Positions 33,934 to 42,398 of a DNA stretch of 50,404 nt are shown here, one piece after another. Under the pieces are notes generated by a model. It saw only the letters and a list, made by a program, of their open reading frames with translations. It made no database searches and was not told the DNA's origin. Numbering within the stretch: position 1 is the first letter of the stretch; each line of letters opens with the position of its first letter. A program made the position numbers and the translations under genes. The DNA is taken from contig USPF01000005.1 in the NCBI GenBank assembly GCA_900556555.1, forward strand, positions 1-50,404. The letters are read 5' to 3'. This DNA is from an uncultured Blautia sp. GTDB lineage: Bacteria > Bacillota > Clostridia > Lachnospirales > Lachnospiraceae.

Positions 33934-36321
33934 CAGCAGGCCAAAGACACTGATGATTTTCCCTGTTTTTAGTCCAGGAGAATGGTATATCATTTCAATA
34001 TCATGTATTCCATTCTCCACATTTACCCCAAGAAATGAAGTGTTTACTTTTTTAGGAATTGTCTTTTTTCCATCTATATAAATAGTAAAATTCTCATCAA
34101 AAGGAATCGACGTAATCAGCATTCCTGCCTCTTTTCTTTCTATTTTACCGGATATTTTATTTCCTTTTGTGACCCGCTTATCGAGAAGAAATTTTGATTG
34201 ACACAATGTCTGGTTCTTTGATTCCTCTGCATGATTTTTCCAGATATAGCTTTTTAAATGTTTGATTTCATAAGTTCCTTTTCCGAATTTCATCTGGATT
34301 TGTGTCTGCCCTTCTTCTAGCGTAACAGCATAAGTAAAGGTTTCATTTTCGTTATAGTAAATATGATTTTTTCCCGTTAATTTATTGCGAATACCTTCTA
34401 CATCTACAGATACATCCTTTGAAGTATCTTGGTTTTCTACATCAAACTGAAGCAAAAATAAATCTCCCTTTTGGGCTTTTGGAATTGTAAATTCTTTTGT
34501 CACTGACTGCCTGCTATCTATCTCTTTGTATTGAAATCCAATATCTGCTTCCTGTATCTTTGATTGAAGTTGTTCCTTCCATCCGGCACAGGAACTTCTG
34601 TTTTTCACAACAGCAAAGTCAAGAAATGCTGTCTGGTTATATGGAAATTCCAGGGTATTATAATCCTCTTCCGAAAGATATTGACTGGTCACATATGCAA
34701 CTGGATAAACATCTGAATTTTCATAAATATTCTCTTTTATTTCTTTGTAACCTGGAATATTTTCCTGTGAGACAATATACTTTATTCCCATTAGCTTTTG
34801 AAAGATTGGATTTTGTGCTCTTGCCTGCATGAATATGTTTCTATAGGGCTGTTCAATCTGAAAAATTTCTTTTCTGAATTTCTGATATTCCTCGTTATAG
34901 GTAGAAGAATAAACAGAAGAACTATACTGTTCTCCAGACCAGATTCTGTTCAGATTTGCATCATCTGTCTTCCGTGTTCCTGCCTGTTCCATGCGGTAAA
35001 ACCCTTTTTCTTTTTCCAGGATTTCTTTGGTTATCTGACTGTAATTTGTATCTGTAACCTGATTGAAAAAATCTCTTTCTGTCCTTTGACTGAACCATCC
35101 ATTCATAATCGTTCCGTATATGAACAACATTCCTATGGAAACAAATAAAAATATCTTTTCATGATGTCTCCTATAAAAAAGCAGTCCGCATAAAAGCATT
35201 ATCCCTGCATCTGCAAGCAAAAGACAGCTTATCTCTGTTATTTTTCCTGGTTCTCTTCCTTCCCATAGTATGATAATCGTTACTATAAAAGGCAGAATTC
35301 CCCTACCAAAAGATATCTCCCCTTTTCTCTGCTTTTCCAAGTACAGAGCAATCAAATAGCACAGAAGTGGGAGCATAGGAATCAAAACCTTCCCTCTGAT
35401 ATAAAGACCGCCGTTTAACACATATTGAAAAACCGGAATCATAATTACAAAAAAGCAGGCAATATGAATATATTTTTCTTTCCATTTTCTATATGTAAAT
35501 CCCGTAATAAGAACCGTTAGTGCAAAGGTTGTAAGGCCAATGCCATAGGGATGATACAAAATTTGCATGTAATCAGAATCCGGCAAAAAAAGTTCTTTAA
35601 GAGCAATCGATGAGCCGGTTGCACGTGCACTGTTTTGCAATGCCTTAGCGGTAGGTATCAGTAAAAATCCGCTCATCATAACCGCTATTAAGATAGGAAT
35701 ACAGAATAAAATGCCTGCGAGAAAAAATCTTTTTACATTTACTTCTTTTCTCTGTTTTTCCTGAGAATCCAGGTATTGAAACACCCCATAAATCAATAAA
35801 ATCAAGATTCCACCTATGCTAAAATAAAAGCTTGTCATAATCATCAGAAAAACACTTCCTGTTAATAAATCAGATCTATGTTTCTGAAAATACCGGTCTG
35901 TTCCCATCAGAGCCAGAAGCAAAAAAGGCATATAATTTACAAACATAAGATGTGTATAGGAGTGAAAAATCATCGGACCCGCCAGCAAAAACAGGATGGA
36001 TGTTAAGATACTATTTCCCTTTGACACACCATGACTTCTTATCCATTTGAAAAACAACAGAACATCTGCCACAAGACAAAGGATACTGATTACTATGATA
36101 TAATCACTCATTTTCACAAAGGGTAAGAAATATGCAGGAAGATATAGTGGGTTATACAAACCATAATAAGCAAAATGATAGATGTTTTGCCCGCCTCCCA
36201 CATTTGCCGCAAACTCTGAAAAAAGATTTCCGGTATCATAAAACTGCTGACGGAAATATTCGGGAAATACACTATGCTGGCTGAGCCAGTCTACTCTTGA
36301 ACCAAATATTTTTTCTATCAC
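33880..36321 (-). CDS. YfhO-family membrane protein, probable GT-C type glycosyltransferase
   Basis: This 813-residue polytopic membrane protein of the YfhO family has about twelve helices up to residue 430, a large extracytoplasmic part, and a final helix near the C-terminus. In B. subtilis, YfhO transfers sugar from a lipid carrier onto lipoteichoic acid together with a CsbB-type transferase and a GtrA-type flippase; the same three classes are adjacent here. The GTG start overlaps the GT2 stop codon as GTGA. Most YfhO proteins I know begin with a transmembrane helix before the FGSRVDW-like region; this one does not, so the N-terminus looks short. The acceptor polymer is unknown. Confidence 0.85.
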   Translation of the reverse strand: MIEKIFGSRVDWLSQHSVFPEYFRQQFYDTGNLFSEFAANVGGGQNIYHFAYYGLYNPLYLPAYFLPFVKMSDYIIVISILCLVADVLLFFKWIRSHGVSKGNSILTSILFLLAGPMIFHSYTHLMFVNYMPFLLLALMGTDRYFQKHRSDLLTGSVFLMIMTSFYFSIGGILILLIYGVFQYLDSQEKQRKEVNVKRFFLAGILFCIPILIAVMMSGFLLIPTAKALQNSARATGSSIALKELFLPDSDYMQILYHPYGIGLTTFALTVLITGFTYRKWKEKYIHIACFFVIMIPVFQYVLNGGLYIRGKVLIPMLPLLCYLIALYLEKQRKGEISFGRGILPFIVTIIILWEGREPGKITEISCLLLADAGIMLLCGLLFYRRHHEKIFLFVSIGMLFIYGTIMNGWFSQRTERDFFNQVTDTNYSQITKEILEKEKGFYRMEQAGTRKTDDANLNRIWSGEQYSSSVYSSTYNEEYQKFRKEIFQIEQPYRNIFMQARAQNPIFQKLMGIKYIVSQENIPGYKEIKENIYENSDVYPVAYVTSQYLSEEDYNTLEFPYNQTAFLDFAVVKNRSSCAGWKEQLQSKIQEADIGFQYKEIDSRQSVTKEFTIPKAQKGDLFLLQFDVENQDTSKDVSVDVEGIRNKLTGKNHIYYNENETFTYAVTLEEGQTQIQMKFGKGTYEIKHLKSYIWKNHAEESKNQTLCQSKFLLDKRVTKGNKISGKIERKEAGMLITSIPFDENFTIYIDGKKTIPKKVNTSFLGVNVENGIHDIEMIYHSPGLKTGKIISVFGLLLYFFYRKLQLGNMFRFF

Positions 36322-37262
36322 TTTTCCAGTTCTCCTTCACTGCTTTCTTTTAGAATATAGATTGGCCTGTGCTTTGTTTCTAAATAAGTTTTTGATAAAT
36401 ACTGTCCCACAATCCCTGTACAGAGCAGTTGGATTCCTCCAACAAAAAACACGATACAGACCAGGGATGGCCAGCCGGATACCGGATCTCCCCAGATCAA
36501 AGTACGCAGTACAATAAATCCAATTATGATAAAAGACAACAGGCAAAACACTACTCCCATAATAGATGCCAGAGACAATGGTGCCACTGAAAAGCCTGTA
36601 ATTCCTTCCATAGAATAGAAAAATAATTTTTTTAGTGACCATTTTGTCGTTCCTGCTGAACGTTCCACATTTTCAAATTCCAGCCATTTTGTACGGAAAC
36701 CAACCCACTCAAAAATCCCTTTTGAAAAGCGGTTATACTCACTCATATTCAAGACAGCATCCACCATGTTCCGTTTCATCAAACGGTAGTCTCTGGCACC
36801 ATTCACAATTTCTGTCTTAGATATTTTATTGATAAATTTATAGAAACTTTCGGATAGAAAAGAACGTATTCTTGGTTCGCCTGTTCTGGTAGAGCGTTTT
36901 GTTGCCACACTGTCATATCCTTCCTGTTCAAGGATTTTATACATTTGCGGGAGCATGTGGGGAGGATCCTGCAAGTCTACATCCATCACTGCCACATAGT
37001 CTCCTGTTGCATTTCTAAGCCCCGCATAAATCGCTGCTTCTTTCCCAAAATTTCTTGAAAAAGATAAGTATTGACATCTTGCATCTAAGATATGTAAATC
37101 TTTCATTACCCGCAATGTCCGGTCTGTAGAACCATCATCAACAAACAATAATTCTGTTTCCAGTTCCGGCATCTCTGCCATAACCTTACTCATTTCCTGA
37201 TAGTAAATGGGCAATGCTTCTTCTTCGTTAAAACATGGAATAATCACGGTTAATTTCTTCAT
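36318..37262 (-). CDS. GT2 polyprenyl-phosphate glycosyltransferase (GtrB/CsbB type)
   Basis: This 314-residue protein has an N-terminal GT-A domain (TVIIPCFNEEEALP, VDDGSTDRT, the metal-binding DVDLQDPP, and NGARDYRLMKR) followed by two C-terminal membrane helices. It should load a sugar from a nucleotide sugar onto undecaprenyl phosphate on the inner membrane face. It overlaps the GtrA-like gene upstream by 4 bases and the YfhO gene downstream by 4 bases, so the three are made together. Confidence 0.93.
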   Translation of the reverse strand: MKKLTVIIPCFNEEEALPIYYQEMSKVMAEMPELETELLFVDDGSTDRTLRVMKDLHILDARCQYLSFSRNFGKEAAIYAGLRNATGDYVAVMDVDLQDPPHMLPQMYKILEQEGYDSVATKRSTRTGEPRIRSFLSESFYKFINKISKTEIVNGARDYRLMKRNMVDAVLNMSEYNRFSKGIFEWVGFRTKWLEFENVERSAGTTKWSLKKLFFYSMEGITGFSVAPLSLASIMGVVFCLLSFIIIGFIVLRTLIWGDPVSGWPSLVCIVFFVGGIQLLCTGIVGQYLSKTYLETKHRPIYILKESSEGELEK

Positions 37263-37645
37263 CTCTTGTCCTCCCGAAATATATATAACTTGCTGATTAT
37301 ATAGTTCATTCCAATTACAATCATCTGTAAAACAACCTTCGCAGCCAGGTCTGGCACAGAACCTAATTCTGTTAAGCCGTACATACCCAGTACTTCGATT
37401 CCCATAGAAATCATCCGCATACCGTAAAAACTAAGAATTTCTTTTCCTACCTCATCTCTGCTTTTTTTACGAAATACAAACCTTTTATTGATAACAAATG
37501 CAAAAGCAATAGCAGCTAAAATAGAAATAATATTTGCCATCTGCATTCTCATCCCGATACCATACTTCAAGGCAGAAAAAATCTCAATATTTACAAGCGT
37601 AGTACAGATACCGGCAATGATGTAACGAGCTATCTCCCAGTTCAT
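37259..37645 (-). CDS. GtrA-family membrane protein (lipid-linked sugar flippase)
   Basis: This 128-residue protein has four helices and the GtrA family pattern: RYIIAGICTTLVNIEIF near the start, FVINKRFVF in the middle and YIISKLYIF at the end. It is believed to flip undecaprenyl-phosphate sugars. I start it at the ATG at 37643-37645, with AGAGGTG just upstream; an in-frame GTG three codons earlier lies in the ribosome site. It is the first gene of the glycosylation trio. Confidence 0.9.
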   Translation of the reverse strand: MNWEIARYIIAGICTTLVNIEIFSALKYGIGMRMQMANIISILAAIAFAFVINKRFVFRKKSRDEVGKEILSFYGMRMISMGIEVLGMYGLTELGSVPDLAAKVVLQMIVIGMNYIISKLYIFREDKR

Positions 37646-37681
37646 TTTCTTCACCTCTTGAAAACAATTTAGCAGTTTTTT

Positions 37682-37753
37682 CTTAAATTAAAGACAAATT
37701 ATCTCTTAAGATTTCCTTAATTTTTCTTTATTTACATTTATTTTTGCTATAAT
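37682..37753 (+). promoter_or_regulatory. Direct repeats and -10 box before the two-component genes
   Basis: CTTAA occurs at 37682, 37705 and 37716. The last two are 11 bases apart, the usual period for OmpR/PhoB-type regulators. TATAAT follows at 37748-37753 without a good -35, as expected for an activated promoter. The region also separates the divergent glycosylation trio, so one regulator could act on both. This is a suggestion only, in an A/T-rich stretch. Confidence 0.45.
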
Positions 37754-37780
37754 ATACTCAGGAAATCAGGAGGTAAACTT

Positions 37781-38482
37781 ATGGATACATCAAAGATACT
37801 GATTGTAGACGACAACCCGGAAATACGGGAGATTATAGAAATTTTGTTAAAAGGAGAAGGGTTTGAGACCTTTCAGGCAGAAGACGGACTGACTGCTCTG
37901 AACACATTAAAAAAACAGGATTTTGACTTGATTATTTTAGACATTATGATGCCTGGAATCAATGGCTATCAAACCTGTCTGGAAATACGCAAGACCAGCA
38001 ATGCCCCCATACTTTTTTTGAGTGCACGTACAAAAGACAGTGATAAAACCCTTGGTTTTTCCAGCGGAGGAGATGACTATCTTGCCAAACCTTTTTCCTA
38101 TAATGAACTGATTAGCCGAACAAAAGCCCTCATTCGCCGCTATCAGGTATATAAAGGGAAAACAGAATCCAAAGAGCCTTCAAAAACGCTCTCCTATCAC
38201 GGACTTACCATTAATGAACAGACGGAAGAAGTCGCCAAAAATGGATGCATAATAGAACTGACCAATACCGAATACCGCATACTTATTCTTTTAATCAAAC
38301 ACCACGGACAGGTCTTTTCTGCGGAGCATCTGTATGAATCTATATGGGAAGAACCCTATTATTACGGGGCAAATAATACGGTGATGGTACATATGCGGAA
38401 TCTGCGGAGAAAAATTGAGGAAAATCCGAATCAGCCTGTGATTATAAAAACCGTGTGGGGAAAGGGGTACCGTTGTGATTAA
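37781..38482 (+). CDS. OmpR/PhoB-family response regulator
   Basis: This 233-residue regulator has a receiver domain (acidic pocket VDDNPE, Asp54 in LDIMMPG, Lys103 in LAKPFS) and a C-terminal winged helix (LTNTEYRILILLIKHHGQVFS to KTVWGKGYRCD). It resembles VanR-like regulators of envelope stress genes. AGGAGG precedes the ATG by 7 bases. The kinase gene starts inside its last codons. Confidence 0.95.
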   Translation: MDTSKILIVDDNPEIREIIEILLKGEGFETFQAEDGLTALNTLKKQDFDLIILDIMMPGINGYQTCLEIRKTSNAPILFLSARTKDSDKTLGFSSGGDDYLAKPFSYNELISRTKALIRRYQVYKGKTESKEPSKTLSYHGLTINEQTEEVAKNGCIIELTNTEYRILILLIKHHGQVFSAEHLYESIWEEPYYYGANNTVMVHMRNLRRKIEENPNQPVIIKTVWGKGYRCD

Positions 38483-39842
38483 GAAACTATCATCCATGAA
38501 AATCCGGACAAAACTGGCACTTCTCATTTTCATTACTGGCATCCTATGTTTTTCTCTTTTCCAGTTTCTCTGGTACAACAAATATACTGTTTTTGAAGCG
38601 CTTGATCCTGTCTTTCATTTTTCACCACTTCATGGTGATGAAAACTTTTTTGACATGCTTTGTGAAGAAGCGGCAAAATATGACCTTCCTGAGTCCGAAA
38701 CAGACACCGAAGCCATTCAAAAGCTCCAGCCCTGGTTTGATTTAGGGGATGACTATACCAGCATTTATATTTATGGTTCGGATGGCTACTATCGTGCCGG
38801 AAAATATGCAAGTGCCATGGAAGACAGTACTTTTCGGACTTTTTTTGATTTTGGTTACCGCATAACAGGTGGGGAAGGCGAAAATACCCGGGAATTCCCG
38901 GCAGAATTCCGAAATGGTTCTGCAATTATACGGGTGTACTTTTATCATAATACCATGTTTGTGTATCCTTATGCTTTGTTCTGCCTGTGTGTTTCTTTTT
39001 TACTTTTTTTATCTGTTATCCTTTGTTTTATCTCTCACAAGATGAGGCAAATTTCTAAGATTGAACATGGTGTTCTGCAAATGGCATCCGGGGATTTAAA
39101 GACAGCTCTGCCACAGTATCCCGGGGATGAAATCGGTATCCTGTCTTCAGAATTGAATCAGCTCCGTATCACACTGGCGGACACTCTTCAGCAGGAACAG
39201 GAAAGCCGTCAGGCCAATCAAGATTTGATTACTGCATTATCCCATGACTTGCGGACTCCTCTCACGATTCTGAATGGATACTTAGAGGTATTGCATCTGA
39301 AAAAATCTCCTGAAATGGAGGAAGAATATCTGAGACGATGCCTGCAAAAAGCAAAAGACATCCAAGATATGACGGACCGGATGTTTGAATATGCATTGGT
39401 TTATGAGGAAAAGGAAACCCCAGATCTGGAACTTTTTCCTTACTCCTTCTTTTATGACTGTTTAAAGGAAAATGCAGATTACATTCACCTTGCAGGTTTT
39501 TCCTTAGAAATGACCCCCGCCATAGTAGCGGAAAATCTGGAAGCTCCTTTTACCAGTGATGCAACTATGATAAAACGAATCTTCCAAAATTTATTTTCCA
39601 ACATTTTAAAATATGGGGATAAGTCCGCCCCTGTTTTAATTGATGTTTCTTACGAATCAGGGGAACTGAAAATCCAGATCAAAAACAAAATCAAGGAAAC
39701 GGATTCTCCTGTTCAAAGCACCCATATTGGCCTGCGAAGTGTGGAAAAAATGATGTCCCTTTTAAATGGGCAGATACTGTATTCCGAACAAAAACAGGAA
39801 TTTGCCATTCAGCTTACTTTTTTTGCAGGTTGTACTAACTGA
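38475..39842 (+). CDS. VanS-like sensor histidine kinase
   Basis: This 455-residue kinase has helix 1 near residues 13-33, an extracellular domain to about 158, helix 2 near 162-186, HAMP, and the dimerisation domain with His257 in ALSHDLRTPL. The ATPase domain has N-box NLFSNILKYG and a GLRSVEKMM segment; its G1 box is not the usual DxGxG and looks degenerate. The GTG start at 38475 overlaps the regulator gene by 8 bases, with GAAAGGGG upstream. It pairs with the regulator; the signal is unknown. Confidence 0.93.
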   Translation: MIKKLSSMKIRTKLALLIFITGILCFSLFQFLWYNKYTVFEALDPVFHFSPLHGDENFFDMLCEEAAKYDLPESETDTEAIQKLQPWFDLGDDYTSIYIYGSDGYYRAGKYASAMEDSTFRTFFDFGYRITGGEGENTREFPAEFRNGSAIIRVYFYHNTMFVYPYALFCLCVSFLLFLSVILCFISHKMRQISKIEHGVLQMASGDLKTALPQYPGDEIGILSSELNQLRITLADTLQQEQESRQANQDLITALSHDLRTPLTILNGYLEVLHLKKSPEMEEEYLRRCLQKAKDIQDMTDRMFEYALVYEEKETPDLELFPYSFFYDCLKENADYIHLAGFSLEMTPAIVAENLEAPFTSDATMIKRIFQNLFSNILKYGDKSAPVLIDVSYESGELKIQIKNKIKETDSPVQSTHIGLRSVEKMMSLLNGQILYSEQKQEFAIQLTFFAGCTN

Positions 39843-39874
39843 ACCTTTGTTAGATACTCTGTAAAACCATATAA

Positions 39875-39901
39875 CGGGTATGGGAATATTCCCCATACCC
39901 G
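39875..39901. terminator. Hairpin between convergent kinase and NADAR genes
   Basis: The 10-bp arms CGGGTATGGG and CCCATACCCG enclose a 7-base loop. T-runs are weak on both sides. It lies between the convergent stop codons and likely ends transcription or stabilises 3' ends. Confidence 0.65.
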
Positions 39902-39973
39902 ATGTAACTCATCTTTCAAATCAATATTTGCCTGTCAAAATGGCATACCAATTCTTTAATAAGTATAAGTCAA

Positions 39974-40450
39974 TTACAAACGTTGACGTACCATCATCAA
40001 TGCATATCCAAGAAGATTTTGGCCGTTCCATTTTGTTCTGTCAAATCGGTTGTGGTCTTTCATCGATAAACCGATACCCCAAATTCTATCTTTTACAGCA
40101 CATTCCGCTAACACAGCATTGCCTGTAGATTTAAGCTTGCCTTTCAAATCCTCATTTTGTGAGAACTTTGCAAGCAGTCCCTCGTAAACAATAATCTGAC
40201 GAATGCCGTTCCAATGGTTTTCATCATAGTTCGATACATGTCTGCCAAGCAATTTAATCTCTGCAACATCATCTGTGGCAAGTATCTTTGCCGCTGCGGA
40301 CTCGTCTTGAAAGCATATTGCCTTACAGTACATCATATACTGTTCCATAGAAGAAAATGACATACTGCCCACCGTAAAAGATGAGGGATACCAATTACTT
40401 AAATAGCCATTCTCCTCTTTCGGATTGTGAAAACAAATAATCTTCATCAT
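39974..40450 (-). CDS. NADAR-domain protein (YbiA-like ADP-ribose/N-glycosidase family)
   Basis: This 158-residue protein belongs to the NADAR (YbiA, DUF1768) family. It shows the N-terminal block NGYLSNWYPSSF, SSMEQYMMYCKA with Glu36 and Lys43, a middle HWNGIRQIIV block, and the closing WNGQNLLGYALMMVR. Members cleave N-glycosidic bonds, and some reverse ADP-ribosylation of guanine in DNA as antitoxins to DarT-type toxins. The start overlaps the stop of the preceding 138-residue gene as ATGA. It is the last gene of a three-gene set led by an ADP-ribosyltransferase-like gene. An immunity role is inference from this arrangement. Confidence 0.88.
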   Translation of the reverse strand: MMKIICFHNPKEENGYLSNWYPSSFTVGSMSFSSMEQYMMYCKAICFQDESAAAKILATDDVAEIKLLGRHVSNYDENHWNGIRQIIVYEGLLAKFSQNEDLKGKLKSTGNAVLAECAVKDRIWGIGLSMKDHNRFDRTKWNGQNLLGYALMMVRQRL

Positions 40451-40863
40451 ATTTCACCAACCTTTTGTACCGCCAAATCAAGTTCCAAGTCATGCAGTCC
40501 ATAGTAGGCTTTTTCTAAGAAATCAAGCGGCACCTTTTCCAAAACTTCAACGCTCGAAATATTGTAATACCATTGATAGTAAGCGTAAAACTCTCCAATC
40601 CAATCGGGCATAAAGCCGTTAAGAGCCTTACCGGATTTCAATGAATAATTTTCTGTTTCGATAAAATATTCCCACAATTCTTTGGCACTCATTGTATTAA
40701 CATAGGCTTTCGCTTCATCAATACTTTTTCTTGTTTTGCTTGCCATATAGGTCTTAATAAAATGTTCGGTATCCATATCTGGATAGCTTTGAGCAACATA
40801 ATCAAAAAGTTTACCCTGATTTTCTACCACATCATTCAAATAATCTTGTGCATATGCTCTCAT
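40447..40863 (-). CDS. Uncharacterised 138-residue protein between ADP-ribosyltransferase-like and NADAR genes
   Basis: I do not recognise a named family. The protein is acidic, predicted mostly helical and cytoplasmic, with a very aromatic middle (DWIGEFYAYYQWYYN) and no signal peptide or membrane segment. I start it at the ATG at 40861-40863, with GAGGAG 8 bases upstream; earlier in-frame GTG and ATG codons are too close to that site. It begins 5 bases after the transferase-like gene and its stop overlaps the NADAR start, so the three proteins should be made in a fixed ratio. It could be a toxin partner, an adaptor or an immunity protein. Confidence 0.85.
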   Translation of the reverse strand: MRAYAQDYLNDVVENQGKLFDYVAQSYPDMDTEHFIKTYMASKTRKSIDEAKAYVNTMSAKELWEYFIETENYSLKSGKALNGFMPDWIGEFYAYYQWYYNISSVEVLEKVPLDFLEKAYYGLHDLELDLAVQKVGEI

Positions 40864-40868
40864 AATCA

Positions 40869-41522
40869 TCACTCCTCAAAAAGTGTACTAAACACCTTTG
40901 TTACCTTATTTGCATCAGAATCAATGAGTTCACGCATTTTTTGTCTTGCGGAAATGTCACGCTGATTGTACATTTCATTAAATTCCGCATAAGATACCGT
41001 CTGCAAGCTGCCTTCTATTTCTTGGAGTTTGGAATATGCAAGTTCAGTCTTGATGCAGTATTGAATACCCAATCCACCAAGAGATAAGAGTTCTTCAAGA
41101 ATATCCATATCTATATTGTCCCTGACAAATTCCTTTGCGATGTAAAAGTAGGAGGCATTGGCTCTCCACCCTTTGATAACATCATATTCTTCAGTATTTA
41201 CACCATATTTTTCAATAAATTTTTTTGCCAGCATACGATAACGCTTAGAATCAGCAGCATCTCTGTGCTTCATCAACTCTGCAAGCCAGGCAAGAACACC
41301 TTGCTCTTGAAAATCTAAGATTTTCAGTCCGTCAGTATCAAGTTTATACTGATGAACGTAACCGTTTGTTTCATTTGGCCTGCAAACAGCCCACTCTTTT
41401 GCAAGTTCAAGGTTTTCTGTAAGATAAAACCCTTGTCCGTAGTCATGTTTTTTCTCACCTTTACCATATGTCGGTACTACAATTTCATCAGACGTTCCAT
41501 GAAATAAGATGATTTTTTCCAT
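40869..41522 (-). CDS. DUF3990-like ADP-ribosyltransferase-fold protein
   Basis: This 217-residue protein has the ADP-ribosyltransferase-like pattern of the DUF3990 family: FHGTSDEIV near the N-terminus (His of the NAD site), HDYGQGFYLTEN (Tyr), then ELAKEWA. A conserved C-terminal part includes YDVIKGWRANASYFYIA and GGLGIQYCIKTELAY. These fit the H-Y-x type of transferase fold; the third catalytic residue I cannot fix. It is predicted cytoplasmic and soluble. AAGGAAG precedes the ATG. It starts 15 bases after a restriction specificity fragment and leads the operon with the 138-residue gene and the NADAR gene. Modification of a host or phage molecule with NAD is a fair prediction, not shown. 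Confidence 0.82.
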   Translation of the reverse strand: MEKIILFHGTSDEIVVPTYGKGEKKHDYGQGFYLTENLELAKEWAVCRPNETNGYVHQYKLDTDGLKILDFQEQGVLAWLAELMKHRDAADSKRYRMLAKKFIEKYGVNTEEYDVIKGWRANASYFYIAKEFVRDNIDMDILEELLSLGGLGIQYCIKTELAYSKLQEIEGSLQTVSYAEFNEMYNQRDISARQKMRELIDSDANKVTKVFSTLFEE

Positions 41523-41537
41523 TTTCAGTCTTCCTTC

Positions 41538-42110
41538 CTAGACAAACATTTTTTCAAGCATAAATTTCTTAATATTTTGGAGTGTTTCTAACTTCTGCTG
41601 GTGAAGAGTAATGAGGGTGTCAAGGTTAGAAAAATACTCTCCAATTTTCTGTTGCTCTGACATTGTTTTTGGCATCATCAATTCCATATTCGCCATCTGT
41701 TTTCCAGACACCTCAACAAATGTGGAACCAGCACCCACTGTTTCACCATATCTCCTGAGTTCTTCAGACCTTGTAAAAATAAAGTACGAATTTAATTTTT
41801 CTTTCTTTGGAACGATGGACTGAAAACCTTGATTTGTACAGCCTTCTTTCAATAAAATAGCGGTTTTTCCAATACCTGCACGTGATGTAAAAAGGACTGT
41901 CCCTATAGGAAGAAGTTTTGCGGAGCTCTTATTGAATCCTTCCTCTGTTATTTTTCGCTGGCTAGATTCCAAATAAATCTGTTCACCAATTTCCGCCGGA
42001 GCGTACCAATCAATTTCTCCATCCCAGTATGAATCTCCCCCTGTACTTGGAGTTCCTCCACCGACTATCTCTGCCACCTCACCCAACTTACGCTGTTCCC
42101 ACTCGTTTTC
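41538..42110 (-). pseudogene. Fragment of type I restriction-modification specificity subunit (HsdS C-terminal half)
   Basis: The reading frame from GAA at 42110 runs through the typical block EWEQRKLGEVAEIVGGGTPS, a single target-recognition domain, and the helical spacer ending SEQQKIGEYFSNLDTLITLHQQK. Complete HsdS proteins have two such domains (about 400 residues); only the second remains, about 190 residues. TAA and TAG lie immediately upstream in frame, and no good ribosome site is present; a TTG at 42084 is the first possible start. No hsdM or hsdR gene is in the window. It is most likely a recombination remnant, though half-subunits able to dimerise do exist. Confidence 0.8.
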
Positions 42111-42113
42111 CTA

Positions 42114-42161
42114 TTACTTTACTAATTCCTCACACTTACGATAATTTGAAGTTATATCCAT
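42114..42161 (-). pseudogene. Possible N-terminal remnant of an unknown gene (15 codons)
   Basis: An ATG at 42159-42161, 5 bases after the 76-residue gene, opens a 15-codon frame (MDITSNYRKCEELVK) that stops directly before the HsdS fragment. There is no clear ribosome site. It may be the truncated start of the next gene of the older module, cut where the HsdS fragment was joined. This is a guess from position. Confidence 0.3.
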
Positions 42162-42166
42162 GAATC

Positions 42167-42397
42167 TTATATTTCTGCTTGAACAATTCGCCCAAAATTC
42201 ATCTCATCTTTAAAAAGATCATACACATATTCTGAGCTTTCCATATACAACCCCGTTTCCTTATCTTGAAGTTTTTCAAAGACTTCTGAATTATAAAACC
42301 GATTCATTGCCTCATCATATTCTATATTCTGATCTGAAGAAAACATATCAACAATATCCTGAACTATATATTCAATCAACTGCTCCTGCTTATCCAT
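42167..42397 (-). CDS. Small acidic protein (76 residues) of the DUF3990-associated module
   Basis: This small acidic, helical protein (YIVQDIVDMF, YNSEVFEKLQDKETGLYMES, YVYDLFKDEM) begins one base after the stop of the broken transferase-like gene. I believe similar proteins regularly follow DUF3990/DUF3791 gene pairs in Firmicutes, but I cannot name a function. The frame is intact although its neighbour is broken, so it may be a relic or may keep a protective role. Confidence 0.65.
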   Translation of the reverse strand: MDKQEQLIEYIVQDIVDMFSSDQNIEYDEAMNRFYNSEVFEKLQDKETGLYMESSEYVYDLFKDEMNFGRIVQAEI

Positions 42398-42398
42398 A

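Noticed and set aside
34497..35148. Plus-strand open frames inside the YfhO gene
   Set aside because: They lie antisense to a convincing membrane protein gene, lack ribosome sites and resemble no family.
41538..42110. Functional type I restriction-modification system
   Set aside because: Only the C-terminal half of the specificity subunit is present, preceded by in-frame stops and without hsdM or hsdR.
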